DNA of 64,000 bases from WLNJ01 sp037131165 (GCA_037131165.1 JBAXRO010000001.1:17066-81065), one strand, 5' to 3'; shown: positions 14,158 to 22,563, numbered from the stretch's first letter. Notes: generated by a model not told the origin, from the letters alone. A program made the numbers and translations.

Positions 14158-16401
14158 TCAGGCGGCCACGGCGAGCTGGACGGCCCACTCGGCGTACTCG
14201 GGCGCGGGCAGCGGATGCCGAGTGCGAACCCCGTAGAGGGTCGTCCTCTCGGCTGCCGGCCGGCCGGCAGCGTGGGCGGCGGCGATCAGGTCCTCTGGGT
14301 CGAGGCGCGTTCCGTGCTGGCCCCCGGCCATCCGGGTGATCGACTCCTCCATCAGCGTCCCGCCGAGGTCGTTGACTCCCCATCGCAGGGCCTCGGTGGC
14401 TCCTTCGATCCCCATCTTCACCCACGAGGCTTGAAGGTTGGGGATCGATCGGCCGAGCGCAAGCCTGAAGACCGCGGTGTGGCGGAGGTTGTCCTCCATC
14501 GAGATCTCCCTGACCCCGCGGCTGCGCCCGAGCCTCGTCTGAAACGGAACGAAGGAAAGCGGGACGAACTCGGTGATCCCGCCGGTGCGCTGCTGGATCG
14601 CCCTGATGGTCCTCATGTGGCGAGCCAGCGAATCCGGGGTCTCGATGTGCCCGAACATGACAGTCGACGTGGACCGCAGGCCGATGCCATGCGCCGCCTC
14701 GATGATCTGCACCCAGCGCTGGGCGGGGAGCTTGTTCGGGCTGATCAGGTTCCTGACACCGTCGTCGAGGACCTCGGCCGCTGTGCCCGGCACCGATCCG
14801 AGGCCGGCGTCCCGCAGCCGGGAGAAGACCTCGGCAGGCTCCAGACCGGAGACCGAGCACATGTGGTCGACCTCCATCGGCGAGTAGGCGTGGAGGTGGA
14901 GCTCGGGTGCGATCCGCTTCGCCAAGCTGAGCCAACCCAGGTAGTCGTCGAGCTTCCAGTCGGGGTGGATGCCCGACTGGATGCACAACTCGCTCGCACC
15001 TACGGCGATCGCCTCGCGGATCCTCGACTCGAACTCCGGCTCCCCGTACTCGTAGGCCTCGGGCGAGCGCATCCCCTTGCCGAAGCCGCAGAACGCGCAG
15101 CCGACAGTGCACACGTTGCTGATGTTGAGGTTGCGATTGACGACAAAAGTGACGGTCTCGCCGTTGAGATCGCTCCTGAGGTCGTCCGCTGCCGCGCGGA
15201 CCTCCTCGACCACCTCTGGCCGACGATCGGCGAACAGCGCGGAGAGTTCCTCTTCGCCGAGCAGCTCACCGGAGTGCCCGCGCTCGATGGCGGCCGCCAC
15301 GAGCGACCGCGACCCGATCTGGGCCGGATGCCTCGCCTCTCGCGGGACGAAGGTCGGGTGATGGCGCTCGATCACCTCCATCACGACCGGGTCGATCCAC
15401 TCCGAAGCGACGAAGCCGGCGTGGACGCAGAGCCGTTCGCTCAGTGCCCGCCCTTGCTCGCTCAGCCCTGCAGCTACGCGAGACGGGGACGGGAAGGGAT
15501 GCTCGGGCGAGATGTGGTCGCCGTTGGCCGAAAGCCCGCCGAGGTCGTCCGCTCCTGCCTCGACCAGCTCGGGCCACCAGTCGGCGAGATTGGGCGGGAT
15601 CTGAATCGCGACATCGGGCATCCGCTCGCGGGTTCCCTCCACCAAGGCGACCATGTCATCGACCGTCACCTCGCAGGCCCAGCCTGGCGCACCGACCTCC
15701 GGGTGGCTGCCGATCCCGGTCCTCCAGAAATCCTCGGCTGCCTGCTCGGCAATGTCGGCCGGTTCCTCGCCGTAGTAGCGACGGTGGGGAACGAAGTTCT
15801 GGAGGATCACTTCCTGGATGTGGCCGTGCTCAGCGTGCACCGCGGCGATCGCGTCGAGCGACTCGGACCTCTCGGCCGGGGTTTCGCCGATCCCGACGAG
15901 GATCCCGGTGGTGAACGGGATCTTCAACTCGCCCGCCGCCCGCAACGTGGCGAGGCGGACTGCCGGGTCCTTGCCCGGTGAGCCGGCGTGGACGCTCTCC
16001 ATCAGCCGCTCGGCGCTCGACTCGAGCATCAACCCCTGCGAGGCGGTCACCCTTCGCAGTCGGGCCAGCTCCCCGGCCTCGAGCGGACCGAGGTTGGTGT
16101 GCGGCAGGATGCCGCGTTCGAGCGCCTGGTGGCAGGCCCACTCGACGTATGAGATGAAGTCCGGGTGCCCCAGAGCCTCGAGCCTCTCCAGCACTCCCGG
16201 CTGCGAGTCCGGTCGCTCGCCTGTGAGGATCAACAGCTCCTTTACACCGGAGCGGCTCGCCCTCTCGAGAATCCGCTCGACCTCGGCCGGAGGCTGCAGA
16301 TGCGGCTTGTGAGTCGCGAACGCGCAGTACTTGCAGTGGCTCTGGCATGTGCGCGAGAGCGAGAGCGTGACGTTGCGCGAGTAGGTGACGGTGCCGGCCA
16401 T
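14158..16401 (-). CDS. fbiC: Fo synthase FbiC (CofG-CofH fusion), radical SAM
   Basis: A 747-residue protein with two radical-SAM halves that makes the deazaflavin Fo from tyrosine and a pyrimidine intermediate. The N-terminal CofG half has CQSHCKYC near residues 17-24. The C-terminal CofH half has CTVGCAFC, roughly 430 residues further on. Each is a CX3CX2C [4Fe-4S] motif. CofH context is clear from TFVVNRNLNISNVC, VGASELCIQSGIHPDW and STVMFGHIETPDS. The start is ATG 16401 (MAGTVTYSRNVTLSLSRTCQ), with a TAGACT hexamer 10 nt upstream; a longer upstream frame has no matching residues. It faces the cofD-C-E operon and ends 21 bp from it, completing the F420 pathway within 5.4 kb. Confidence 0.96.
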   Translation of the reverse strand: MAGTVTYSRNVTLSLSRTCQSHCKYCAFATHKPHLQPPAEVERILERASRSGVKELLILTGERPDSQPGVLERLEALGHPDFISYVEWACHQALERGILPHTNLGPLEAGELARLRRVTASQGLMLESSAERLMESVHAGSPGKDPAVRLATLRAAGELKIPFTTGILVGIGETPAERSESLDAIAAVHAEHGHIQEVILQNFVPHRRYYGEEPADIAEQAAEDFWRTGIGSHPEVGAPGWACEVTVDDMVALVEGTRERMPDVAIQIPPNLADWWPELVEAGADDLGGLSANGDHISPEHPFPSPSRVAAGLSEQGRALSERLCVHAGFVASEWIDPVVMEVIERHHPTFVPREARHPAQIGSRSLVAAAIERGHSGELLGEEELSALFADRRPEVVEEVRAAADDLRSDLNGETVTFVVNRNLNISNVCTVGCAFCGFGKGMRSPEAYEYGEPEFESRIREAIAVGASELCIQSGIHPDWKLDDYLGWLSLAKRIAPELHLHAYSPMEVDHMCSVSGLEPAEVFSRLRDAGLGSVPGTAAEVLDDGVRNLISPNKLPAQRWVQIIEAAHGIGLRSTSTVMFGHIETPDSLARHMRTIRAIQQRTGGITEFVPLSFVPFQTRLGRSRGVREISMEDNLRHTAVFRLALGRSIPNLQASWVKMGIEGATEALRWGVNDLGGTLMEESITRMAGGQHGTRLDPEDLIAAAHAAGRPAAERTTLYGVRTRHPLPAPEYAEWAVQLAVAA

Positions 16402-16411
16402 CGGGAAACCG

Positions 16412-16417
16412 AGTCTA
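16412..16417 (-). promoter_or_regulatory. -10 hexamer TAGACT, promoter of fbiC
   Basis: Minus-strand TAGACT, 10 nt before ATG 16401; supports the chosen start and a leaderless message. Confidence 0.45.
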
Positions 16418-16478
16418 TGGCAGCCGCTGACCGTCCATGCTCGACGAGTAGTCGCCGAACTCAGCTGGTCGAGGTCCC

Positions 16479-17852
16479 TTAACGGCGGTGGGTCGCGTGT
16501 CGGGGGGTGCGCTTCGATGAGAGGCGCCGGAGCACATTGGTCGTCGATGCGCCACTGATTGCGGAGTAAGCGGTCACAGACTGACCACGGGTGGTCACAG
16601 TCGCCTTGATCCGAAGTGACTTGCCAGTGTCTTCCGAGGTGGGCTTGTACCACTGGCCGGTCGCTCCATCGATGTCAGAGCACGTCTCCTCACTGCTTGA
16701 GCTGGTGCACCTCTGCCACTGGAAGACTGAGGTAGAGACACCGGTCACCCAACCTCCCCAGACACCGAACGAGCTGTGGATCGAAGTCCCCTTCACAGGG
16801 TGAGTGTTGCTTCCGCCGAAGTTCAGCACCGGCCCCGACACGTTGATCGGGGTGATCACGCCCGACAGAGCGGAGAAGAGGCTCACAGTGAAGTTTTCGA
16901 GACTCGTCCAGGAGACCCTCAACCTCACCTGATGGCCGATGTTGGCATCTCGAGTCCCCCACCACGCGCCATGGGAGCTGGGACCGCCGATCGAACTGCA
17001 ACTGGACGCGTCGTTCAAGACTCTGCACATTTGCCAAGAAAACACAGGCGAAGGCGAACCAGCCGCGACACCACTGATGCTGTAGCCGGACGCCTTTATC
17101 GTCGACCCCTTACCGACATTCGCCGAACCGGTGTCAAGGCTCGGAGCCGTGGCGCTCACCGACTGCACGGTCCACGAACTTGTCGTCGCTGACGCGGCGG
17201 TCCCTGCGGGAGGGCTCTGGCGCACGCTGACACTGTGCGAACCGGCTGCCAGGCCGCTGACAGTGAACGACCCACTGGTACCCGACACGGTCGTGCACGG
17301 CGTCCAGTCGCCCGAATCGAGACGGCACTCAACCGAACCGCCCGGCTGCGCGAGCGTGAACCCGATCGTCGCGCCGGTCGCGTTGGTCGGGCCTGTCGGC
17401 ACCCCAGTGAACGAGCCTGGAGCCGCAATGGCCGTCACAGTGAGAGAGCCATCGACGTAACTCGACGGGTTGTAATTGGTCGAAGACCCGCCGGAGCAGT
17501 GGGTCGTATAGCTGCCATCCGCCAAAGCGCCAGTAAGCGGAGTCGCGTAGCCGGTGTCTGTGGCGGCGTAGACAGCGCAGGTCGGCTGGGTGGTCCAGTC
17601 GGCGGACGACGTCGGCGGCGCGCTCGTGAAGCCAATTGACGGAACAGGGGTCAACGCATCGACCGACGAGGGCGATTCTGCGGTGACGGTTACGTCGGTC
17701 TTGGCCGGTGATTCCGCGGTTGCCACTGTAGGAACAGCGAGAGCAACGACCGACACCAATCCCGCCGCGAGAGACACGAGCGTCCGCACTGATGCGACCG
17801 CGCGGCCAGTTGCGAAGGCAAAGGCGCGAGTTGAGTAGAGGGCTGGATTCAC
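16479..17852 (-). CDS. Secreted Ser/Thr-rich protein with Ig-like repeats
   Basis: A 457-residue exported protein, starting at GTG 17852 (VNPALYSTRAFAFATGRAV). A long signal peptide has its hydrophobic core in LVSLAAGLVSVVALAVPTVA and a probable cut near VATAES. The mature part has a beta-rich module (GSYTTHCSGGSSTNYNPSSY) like MBG/adhesin repeats, then SVECRLDSGDWTPC resembling bacterial Ig-like repeats. Two further modules share the pattern W-Q-x-C...SC/TC (FSWQMCRVLNDASSC and FQWQRCTSSSSEETC). The C-terminus is basic, without an LPXTG motif. Base composition looks less GC-biased than its neighbours, with unusual use of TCA and ACA codons. Function unknown; surface or extracellular structural role inferred. 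Confidence 0.7.
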   Translation of the reverse strand: MNPALYSTRAFAFATGRAVASVRTLVSLAAGLVSVVALAVPTVATAESPAKTDVTVTAESPSSVDALTPVPSIGFTSAPPTSSADWTTQPTCAVYAATDTGYATPLTGALADGSYTTHCSGGSSTNYNPSSYVDGSLTVTAIAAPGSFTGVPTGPTNATGATIGFTLAQPGGSVECRLDSGDWTPCTTVSGTSGSFTVSGLAAGSHSVSVRQSPPAGTAASATTSSWTVQSVSATAPSLDTGSANVGKGSTIKASGYSISGVAAGSPSPVFSWQMCRVLNDASSCSSIGGPSSHGAWWGTRDANIGHQVRLRVSWTSLENFTVSLFSALSGVITPINVSGPVLNFGGSNTHPVKGTSIHSSFGVWGGWVTGVSTSVFQWQRCTSSSSEETCSDIDGATGQWYKPTSEDTGKSLRIKATVTTRGQSVTAYSAISGASTTNVLRRLSSKRTPRHATHRR

Positions 17853-17933
17853 GGAACTCTCAAGAAGACGAATTCCGGAGATAGTAAGCAGTAGGGATCG
17901 CGAGCACAAGCGGGAACCGGCCAGAACGCAAAG

Positions 17934-17975
17934 CGAGGGGCGACGGGACCCGGATCCGGATCCCGCCGCCCCTCG
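17934..17975 (-). terminator. Long hairpin downstream of the aquaporin gene
   Basis: A 42-nt near-perfect inverted repeat: CGAGGGGCG...CGGGA at 17934-17948 pairs with TCCCG...CGCCCCTCG at 17960-17975, with only single mismatches or G-U pairs. It lies 45 bp after the aquaporin stop on the minus strand. No U-tract follows, as is usual for actinobacterial terminators. Confidence 0.65.
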
Positions 17976-18019
17976 TGGCGCAGCGGAGTGCGTTTCGGGC
18001 CCGAGGGCCCGAGGCTGAA

Positions 18020-18739
18020 CTACTTGATGCTGGTCGATTCCGTCTCGTTCTGGGTGCCGATCAGCCACTGGTAGAGACCGGCCGCGAGCACCGCACCGGC
18101 GATCGGCCCGACAAGGTAGAGCCAGAAATCGGGGTAGCTGTTGGACGCAAGCGCGGGGCCGAACCAGCGCGCCGGGTTGAACGAGCCGCCGGTGACCGGT
18201 CCGAAGATCATCACCGCGAAGCCGAGCGAAAGGCCGATTGCGACTCCGGCGAAGCCGGCGACGGCGTTGCGATCGACGACGGTCGCCATCACGGCCCAGA
18301 CGAGGACGAAGGCCCCGAGGGCTTCACAGATCAAGGCGAGCCAGGGGCTGCCACCGTGGAGGAAAGCCGGGCTGACCTGGGCAGCTCCGTAGTTGACGAG
18401 ACCGCCGCGATCGGTGAAGAAGCCCTTGATCATGAACGCGCCGGCGATGCCGCCGAGCGTCTGGGCAAGGATGTAGAAGCCTGCGTCCTTGGGGCTGATC
18501 TTCTTGATCGACCACATCGCGATCGTGATCGCCGGGTTGACGTGTGCCCCCGAGATCGTTCCGATCCCGTAGACGATCGCCACCAGCAGGAAGGCGTGCA
18601 GGATGCCGAGGTCGGAGGGCGAGAGCGGCAGGCGCCCCGGTCCGGCCTGAACCGTGATCAGTCCCGCGATGAAGCCCACAAGCAGGAAAGTGCCTACGAA
18701 CTCAGCGACATATGGCTTGATGTCTGTCTTGTTGTCCAT
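18020..18739 (-). CDS. Aquaporin/MIP-family channel
   Basis: A 239-residue channel with six TM helices and both pore loops: SGAHVNPAIT (first NPA) and GGSFNPARWFGPAL (second NPA). The Arg after the second NPA is the selectivity-filter Arg. It is a water or small-solute channel; the residue after NPAR is Trp-Phe-Gly-Pro, as in aquaporin Z-like water channels rather than the Asp typical of glycerol facilitators. Ribosome site AGGAGG precedes ATG 18739 at good spacing, so its message has a leader. It is monocistronic, followed by a strong hairpin. Divergent from the substrate-binding lipoprotein gene 101 bp away. Confidence 0.93.
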   Translation of the reverse strand: MDNKTDIKPYVAEFVGTFLLVGFIAGLITVQAGPGRLPLSPSDLGILHAFLLVAIVYGIGTISGAHVNPAITIAMWSIKKISPKDAGFYILAQTLGGIAGAFMIKGFFTDRGGLVNYGAAQVSPAFLHGGSPWLALICEALGAFVLVWAVMATVVDRNAVAGFAGVAIGLSLGFAVMIFGPVTGGSFNPARWFGPALASNSYPDFWLYLVGPIAGAVLAAGLYQWLIGTQNETESTSIK

Positions 18740-18840
18740 TGCCGCAACCTCCTGGTCTCGTTTTCAATCTCCGCGGCAACGAGCCATTTCGACGGGAGGC
18801 CCCGATTCCCTGCCCCCGGTTCTTCCCAGTGACCGCCCCT

Positions 18841-19869
18841 ATGCTCACCGGCCGGATGCCGATCCCGACCAAGACCCGAGCTCTGGCAGCCTTTATCGCG
18901 GCCGCTTCGCTGGTGGCGACGTCGACCGGATGCGGAACTTCGGGCCGTCAGGTATATGGCGAGCAGCAGGTGGACGTGCTGCTCGACTGGACGGCCAACC
19001 CCGCCCATTCCGGTGTCCTGACCGCGATGGACAAGGGACTCGACCGCAAGGCGGGAGTCAAGCTCTCTCTGCGGACCCCGCCCTCATCCTCCGACGGCGT
19101 TCGCCTGCTGCTGAGCGACCGGGCCGACCTCGCCGTGATGGACATCCACGATTTGGCGATCGCCCGCGAACGGGGCCGTGACCTCGTGGCGGTGATGAGC
19201 GTCGTTGGCCGCCCGCTCGCGTCCTTGATCGCCGCACCCTCGGTTCGCCGCCCGAGCGACCTCCAAGGACGGAGGGTGGCGGTGAGCGGAGCGCCCAGCG
19301 ACACTGCTGTCACCGCTGCGATCGTGCGAGCCGACGGCGGCGACCCGGCTCGAGTGCGGATCACGCCGACCGGGTTCGCCACAACCGAGGCGCTGATCGG
19401 TGGGAGGGCGGCCGCAGCGACCGGATTCCTCAACGAGGAAGCAGTCGCACTGACCAGTCGAGGCCGCGGCTTCCGCGTCTTCAGACTCGAGGATTCAGGA
19501 GCTCCCGCCTACCCGGAGCTGGTTCTGGTCGCGACCTCGAAGACCATCCGTGAGCGCCCGGAGATCGTCAGGGCAACAGTCGAGGCGATCGCCGAAGGTA
19601 CCCGCCGTGCGGTCGCCGACCCTGACTCCACATTGCGGATGCTCGAGCGCCGCCTGCCCGGAGCGGACCGCGCCCTGCTGGCGGCACGCACCCGGGCCGC
19701 TCTCGGGGCGATGCTCCCGCCCAACGGGCGCGCGGGATCGCTCGACCCGACGCTGATGGCTCGCTGGTCGACTTGGGAGGTCGACGGCGGCGTCGTGCGG
19801 CGGCGGCCGGAGATCTCCCGGTTGATGACGACGCGCTTCAGCGACGCTCAGGCCGACTCGAGCAACTGA
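18841..19869 (+). CDS. Orphan ABC substrate-binding lipoprotein (NMT1/ThiY-like)
   Basis: A 342-residue extracytoplasmic binding protein. The N-terminal signal ends in VATSTGC (Cys31), a weak lipobox. The mature start VDVLLDWTANPAHSGVLTAM resembles ThiY/NMT1 proteins, which bind pyrimidine thiamine precursors or sulfonates (typically LDW.PN..H.G). DLAVMDIHDLAIARERG and GRRVAVSGAPSDTA follow the same fold. No permease or ATPase gene is adjacent, so it must work with transporter parts encoded elsewhere or as a stand-alone receptor. Start: ATG 18841 chosen; ATG 18856 is an alternative. Its 3' end overlaps the convergent gene by 22 bp. Confidence 0.8.
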   Translation: MLTGRMPIPTKTRALAAFIAAASLVATSTGCGTSGRQVYGEQQVDVLLDWTANPAHSGVLTAMDKGLDRKAGVKLSLRTPPSSSDGVRLLLSDRADLAVMDIHDLAIARERGRDLVAVMSVVGRPLASLIAAPSVRRPSDLQGRRVAVSGAPSDTAVTAAIVRADGGDPARVRITPTGFATTEALIGGRAAAATGFLNEEAVALTSRGRGFRVFRLEDSGAPAYPELVLVATSKTIRERPEIVRATVEAIAEGTRRAVADPDSTLRMLERRLPGADRALLAARTRAALGAMLPPNGRAGSLDPTLMARWSTWEVDGGVVRRRPEISRLMTTRFSDAQADSSN

Positions 19870-20210
19870 GCGACAAGCACAGTCGGCTCGCGGTGCATCC
19901 TCGAGCGGGGCACCACCTTCTCGACGCCGTACTCGAGGGCGACCTCGCGACTGTCGGGATCGACGTGGCTGTGGTAGCCGAGCGTCTTTGCCTCGGCCAG
20001 CACGCCGTCGACACGGAGCTCAGCAAGCTGAGCGGCCCGCTCGGCAGCCTCGTCGGTCAGGTCGATCACCACCAGCTCGGCACCGCCTGCCTCGACCCTG
20101 AGGGCCTCCGTGTTCGAGCACAGCACGGCGCTGTGACCGCCTGCGGTGAGGGCGCCGAGCACGCTCGATCCGAACAGCAGGTCCGGCGTGAATACGAGGA
20201 TCTTCGCCAC
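19848..20210 (-). CDS. Degenerate receiver-like (CheY-fold) protein
   Basis: A 120-residue single-domain protein with an alternating beta/alpha pattern: KILVFTPDLLFGSSVLGAL, then ELVVIDLTDEAAERAAQL with an Asp at the position of a receiver phospho-acceptor, then VEKVVPRSRMHREPT. The first acidic pocket residue is present (FTPD), but the conserved Lys of receivers is not clear. I therefore call it receiver-like, not a functional regulator. It starts at GTG 20210, overlapping the preceding stop (TAGTG), so it is coupled to that gene. The two small genes form an operon of unknown purpose ahead of the mntH 3' end. Confidence 0.6.
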   Translation of the reverse strand: MAKILVFTPDLLFGSSVLGALTAGGHSAVLCSNTEALRVEAGGAELVVIDLTDEAAERAAQLAELRVDGVLAEAKTLGYHSHVDPDSREVALEYGVEKVVPRSRMHREPTVLVAQLLESA

Positions 20211-20572
20211 TACTGCGCGCGCTGGCGGCGGAACTCTTCGCGGACCGACTCCGGCCGCCCCCAGTCCTGGGTGACCTCGACCCTGCCGACCCTCGCCTCG
20301 CGGACTCTGATCTCGCCCGCGATGCCGGTCGAGTCCAACAGACCGAGTGCGCTCTTGACGGCCGGCACCGCCGCGGCGTGGCCGAAGCGATGGGCGACGA
20401 CGATCCGCCAATGCCAGTCGTTGTTGCTGTAGGGCTGGGCGTTGCAGGTGACGAGCAGAGTCGCCGCCTCGATGTAGCGGGCCTCGTCGAAGATCCTGAG
20501 GTCGAGCTCCAGGTCGGTCCAGTCGTCGGGGAGTGCCTCGACTGCCTCGGTGAAGTCGTGTGCGAGCGGCAT
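20210..20572 (-). CDS. Conserved-looking small protein of unknown function
   Basis: A 120-residue soluble protein (MPLAHDFTEAVEALPDDWTD...), no TM segment and no family I recognise. It has the look of a compact alpha/beta domain: acidic helices, then LVTCNAQPYSNNDWHWRIVV and VREARVGRVEVTQDWG. A TAGCCT hexamer 8 nt before ATG 20572 gives it its own leaderless promoter. It is followed by the receiver-like gene with a stop/start overlap. Codon pattern and coupling argue it is real; no function is claimed. Confidence 0.6.
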   Translation of the reverse strand: MPLAHDFTEAVEALPDDWTDLELDLRIFDEARYIEAATLLVTCNAQPYSNNDWHWRIVVAHRFGHAAAVPAVKSALGLLDSTGIAGEIRVREARVGRVEVTQDWGRPESVREEFRRQRAQ

Positions 20573-20580
20573 CGACGGGA

Positions 20581-20586
20581 AGGCTA
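20581..20586 (-). promoter_or_regulatory. -10 hexamer TAGCCT, promoter of the two-gene unknown operon
   Basis: Minus-strand TAGCCT, 8 nt before ATG 20572. Confidence 0.45.
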
Positions 20587-20600
20587 GCGGTCCGGGCAGG

Positions 20601-21839
20601 TCAACCGGTGAGCGCGAGCCAGACGAGCAGGACGTTGAGCAGGATGATCAGCGTCGCGATCGCGCAGGCGGCGGCGGTGATCAGCCTTCCCACTGCCCAC
20701 TCCCCCATCACCTCCCGGCTCGCCGTGAACCGCACGAGCGGGATCAGGGCGAACGGGATGCCGAACGAGAGGACGACCTGACTGGCAACCAGTGCCGCGG
20801 TCGGGTCGGCGCCGATCGCGAGGACGACAAGCGCGGGCAGAACCGTGACGAGCCTGCGGATCAGGATCGGGATCCGCCAACCGGTGAACTCCTCCATCAC
20901 GACCTGACCGGAGAAGGTGCCGACGCTCGCCGACGCGAACCCCGATGCGAGCAGGGCGAGCGCGAAAGCAATGGCTGTGCCCTGGCCCGCGATCTCGCCG
21001 TAAGCCTTCTGCGCGCCCTCGAGCGTCTCGGGGGCACCGCCGGGCAGGCCACTGAGCAGGGTCGCAGCCACCCAGAGCATCGCCAGGTTCACGACTCCGG
21101 CGATTCCCAGGGCTGCGATCACGTCGGTCTTGGTCGCCCTTAAGCGGCGGCGGATCGACTCCCTGTCGCGACCGTCCGGCCGCCGCGCGACGAGGGTCGA
21201 GTGGAGGTAGATCACGTGGGGCATCACTGTCGCCCCGATGATCCCCACTGCCAGGAGGACCGACTCGCTTCCGTCGAACCGGGGGATCATCCCGCCGGCG
21301 AGGCCTTGGAGATCGCCGTCGGCATGGAAGGCCGAGTACAGGAAGCCAAGCAGGATCACGGCGAGCATCCCCACGATCACGATCTCGAAGCGCCTGTGTC
21401 CCCGGCGGTCGAGTTCGAGCAGCGCGGTAGCCACGACCGCCGCAATCAGTCCGGCGGGAAGCGGCGGCACGCCGAACAGCATGTGCAGGGCCACCGCCGC
21501 ACCGACGATCTCCGCCAGGTCGGTCGCCATCGCCACGAGCTCAGCTTGGACCCAGAGCAGCTTGCTGGTGCCGCCGGAGAATCGCTCGCGGCAGACGGCG
21601 GCCAGCCCCTTGCCGGTCGCGAGGCCCAGCCTCGCGGTGAGCCACTGGACGAGCATCGCCATCAGGTTCGCGCCGACGACCACCCAGACGAGCATCGCGC
21701 CGAACTTCGCCCCGGCAGTCGTGTTGGTCGCGAAGTTGCCCGGGTCGACGTAGGCGACAGCCGCGACGAACGCCGGGCCGAGCAGAGGAAGCGTCCGGCT
21801 CTTGGCCGACAGCGGGCGTCTGGTTGCCTTCGACGTCAC
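20601..21839 (-). CDS. mntH: NRAMP-family Mn2+/divalent metal transporter
   Basis: A 412-residue proton-coupled divalent metal importer of the NRAMP family with about 11 TM helices. The metal-site motif of TM1 is present (AYVDPGNFATN, D-P-G-N) and that of TM6 as GATVMPHVIYLHS (M-P-H); together these provide the Asp, Asn, Met and His ligands. A cytoplasmic Arg-rich loop follows. It starts at GTG 21839, overlapping the mntR stop by 4 nt (GTGA), so regulator and transporter are one transcription and translation unit. Mn2+ is the likely physiological substrate because the regulator is of MntR type. Confidence 0.94.
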   Translation of the reverse strand: MTSKATRRPLSAKSRTLPLLGPAFVAAVAYVDPGNFATNTTAGAKFGAMLVWVVVGANLMAMLVQWLTARLGLATGKGLAAVCRERFSGGTSKLLWVQAELVAMATDLAEIVGAAVALHMLFGVPPLPAGLIAAVVATALLELDRRGHRRFEIVIVGMLAVILLGFLYSAFHADGDLQGLAGGMIPRFDGSESVLLAVGIIGATVMPHVIYLHSTLVARRPDGRDRESIRRRLRATKTDVIAALGIAGVVNLAMLWVAATLLSGLPGGAPETLEGAQKAYGEIAGQGTAIAFALALLASGFASASVGTFSGQVVMEEFTGWRIPILIRRLVTVLPALVVLAIGADPTAALVASQVVLSFGIPFALIPLVRFTASREVMGEWAVGRLITAAACAIATLIILLNVLLVWLALTG

Positions 21840-22513
21840 AGGGACTCGACCCTCATCGCGCCGGCCAGCTCGACTCCCAAGGCGTGCTCCCGCCCCGCGA
21901 TCAGGACCCGCATCGGCCCGCCGAACGGCTCGCGATCGACGAGGTCGACCGTGCTCCCCGGCGCGATCCCGCGTTCCGCCAGCCAGCGCAGCATGTCCGG
22001 CCTCTCGTCGGGGATCCGCACGAACAGGGCGCTCGCCCCGTCGGGCAGCTCGCTCAGCGCGACCGTCAGGTCGCTCGGGAGCGACCCGTCGCTGCGGGGA
22101 ATCGGCGCTCCGTGCGGATCGCGCTCCGGGTCGCCGAGGTCCCTGGCTATCGCCTCCTCGAGCTGGTCGGAGAGGACGTGCTCGAGGACCTCGGCTTCGG
22201 CGTGGACCCGATCCCACGGGAGCCCGAGCCGCAAGGCGAGGAACGTTTCGAGCAGTCGGTGGCGCCGGATCACCGAGCGGGCAAGCCGCAGTCCGGACTC
22301 CGTCAGTTCAACACCTCGGTATGGCTCGAGCGTGACCAGACCGAGTCCCTCCAGGCGGCGGACCATCCCCGACGCGGAGGCCGGCGTGACCCCCATCCTC
22401 CGGGCAAGGGAATTGGTGCCGACCGGATCGCCACCCGCTTCGGACGCGAGGTCGTGCACTGCCCTGACGTAGTCCTCTACCGAGGATGAGCGCTCGCTGG
22501 TTTGGGGTGCCAC
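21836..22513 (-). CDS. mntR: DtxR/MntR-family metal-dependent repressor
   Basis: A 225-residue iron/manganese-dependent repressor. Three parts are visible: an N-terminal winged helix (SSVEDYVRAVHDLASEAG, then RMGVTPASASGMVRRLEGLG as recognition region), a metal-binding dimerisation helix bundle (RSVIRRHRLLETFLA, LPWDRVHAEAEVLEHVLSD with the His/Glu ligands), and a C-terminal SH3/FeoA-like domain. Start GTG 22513: a longer frame would run through the operator, and a CATAAT hexamer lies 7 nt upstream. The operator sits on its own -10 region, so it should repress itself together with mntH when Mn2+ (or Fe2+) is sufficient. Confidence 0.92.
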   Translation of the reverse strand: MAPQTSERSSSVEDYVRAVHDLASEAGGDPVGTNSLARRMGVTPASASGMVRRLEGLGLVTLEPYRGVELTESGLRLARSVIRRHRLLETFLALRLGLPWDRVHAEAEVLEHVLSDQLEEAIARDLGDPERDPHGAPIPRSDGSLPSDLTVALSELPDGASALFVRIPDERPDMLRWLAERGIAPGSTVDLVDREPFGGPMRVLIAGREHALGVELAGAMRVESL

Positions 22514-22520
22514 ATCCTCG

Positions 22521-22537
22521 ATTATGGCATACCTAAA
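22521..22537 (-). promoter_or_regulatory. mntR-mntH promoter with candidate MntR operator
   Basis: On the minus strand TTTAGGTATGCCATAA (22537-22522) is an imperfect palindrome with TTTAGG and TTATGG arms, like known MntR/IdeR-class boxes. Its downstream half overlaps the -10 hexamer CATAAT (22526-22521), which lies 7 nt before GTG 22513. Binding there would block transcription. Confidence 0.55.
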
Positions 22538-22557
22538 CTTTATCGTCTCGCTCCGGC

Positions 22558-22563
22558 TATCCT
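22558..22563 (+). promoter_or_regulatory. -10 hexamer TATCCT, promoter of ygfZ
   Basis: TATCCT ends 6 nt before GTG 22570; leaderless type, 20 bp from the mntR operator on the opposite strand. Confidence 0.45.

Noticed and set aside
14215..15981. 588-codon open frame on the plus strand
   Set aside because: Antisense shadow of fbiC; no recognisable protein features.
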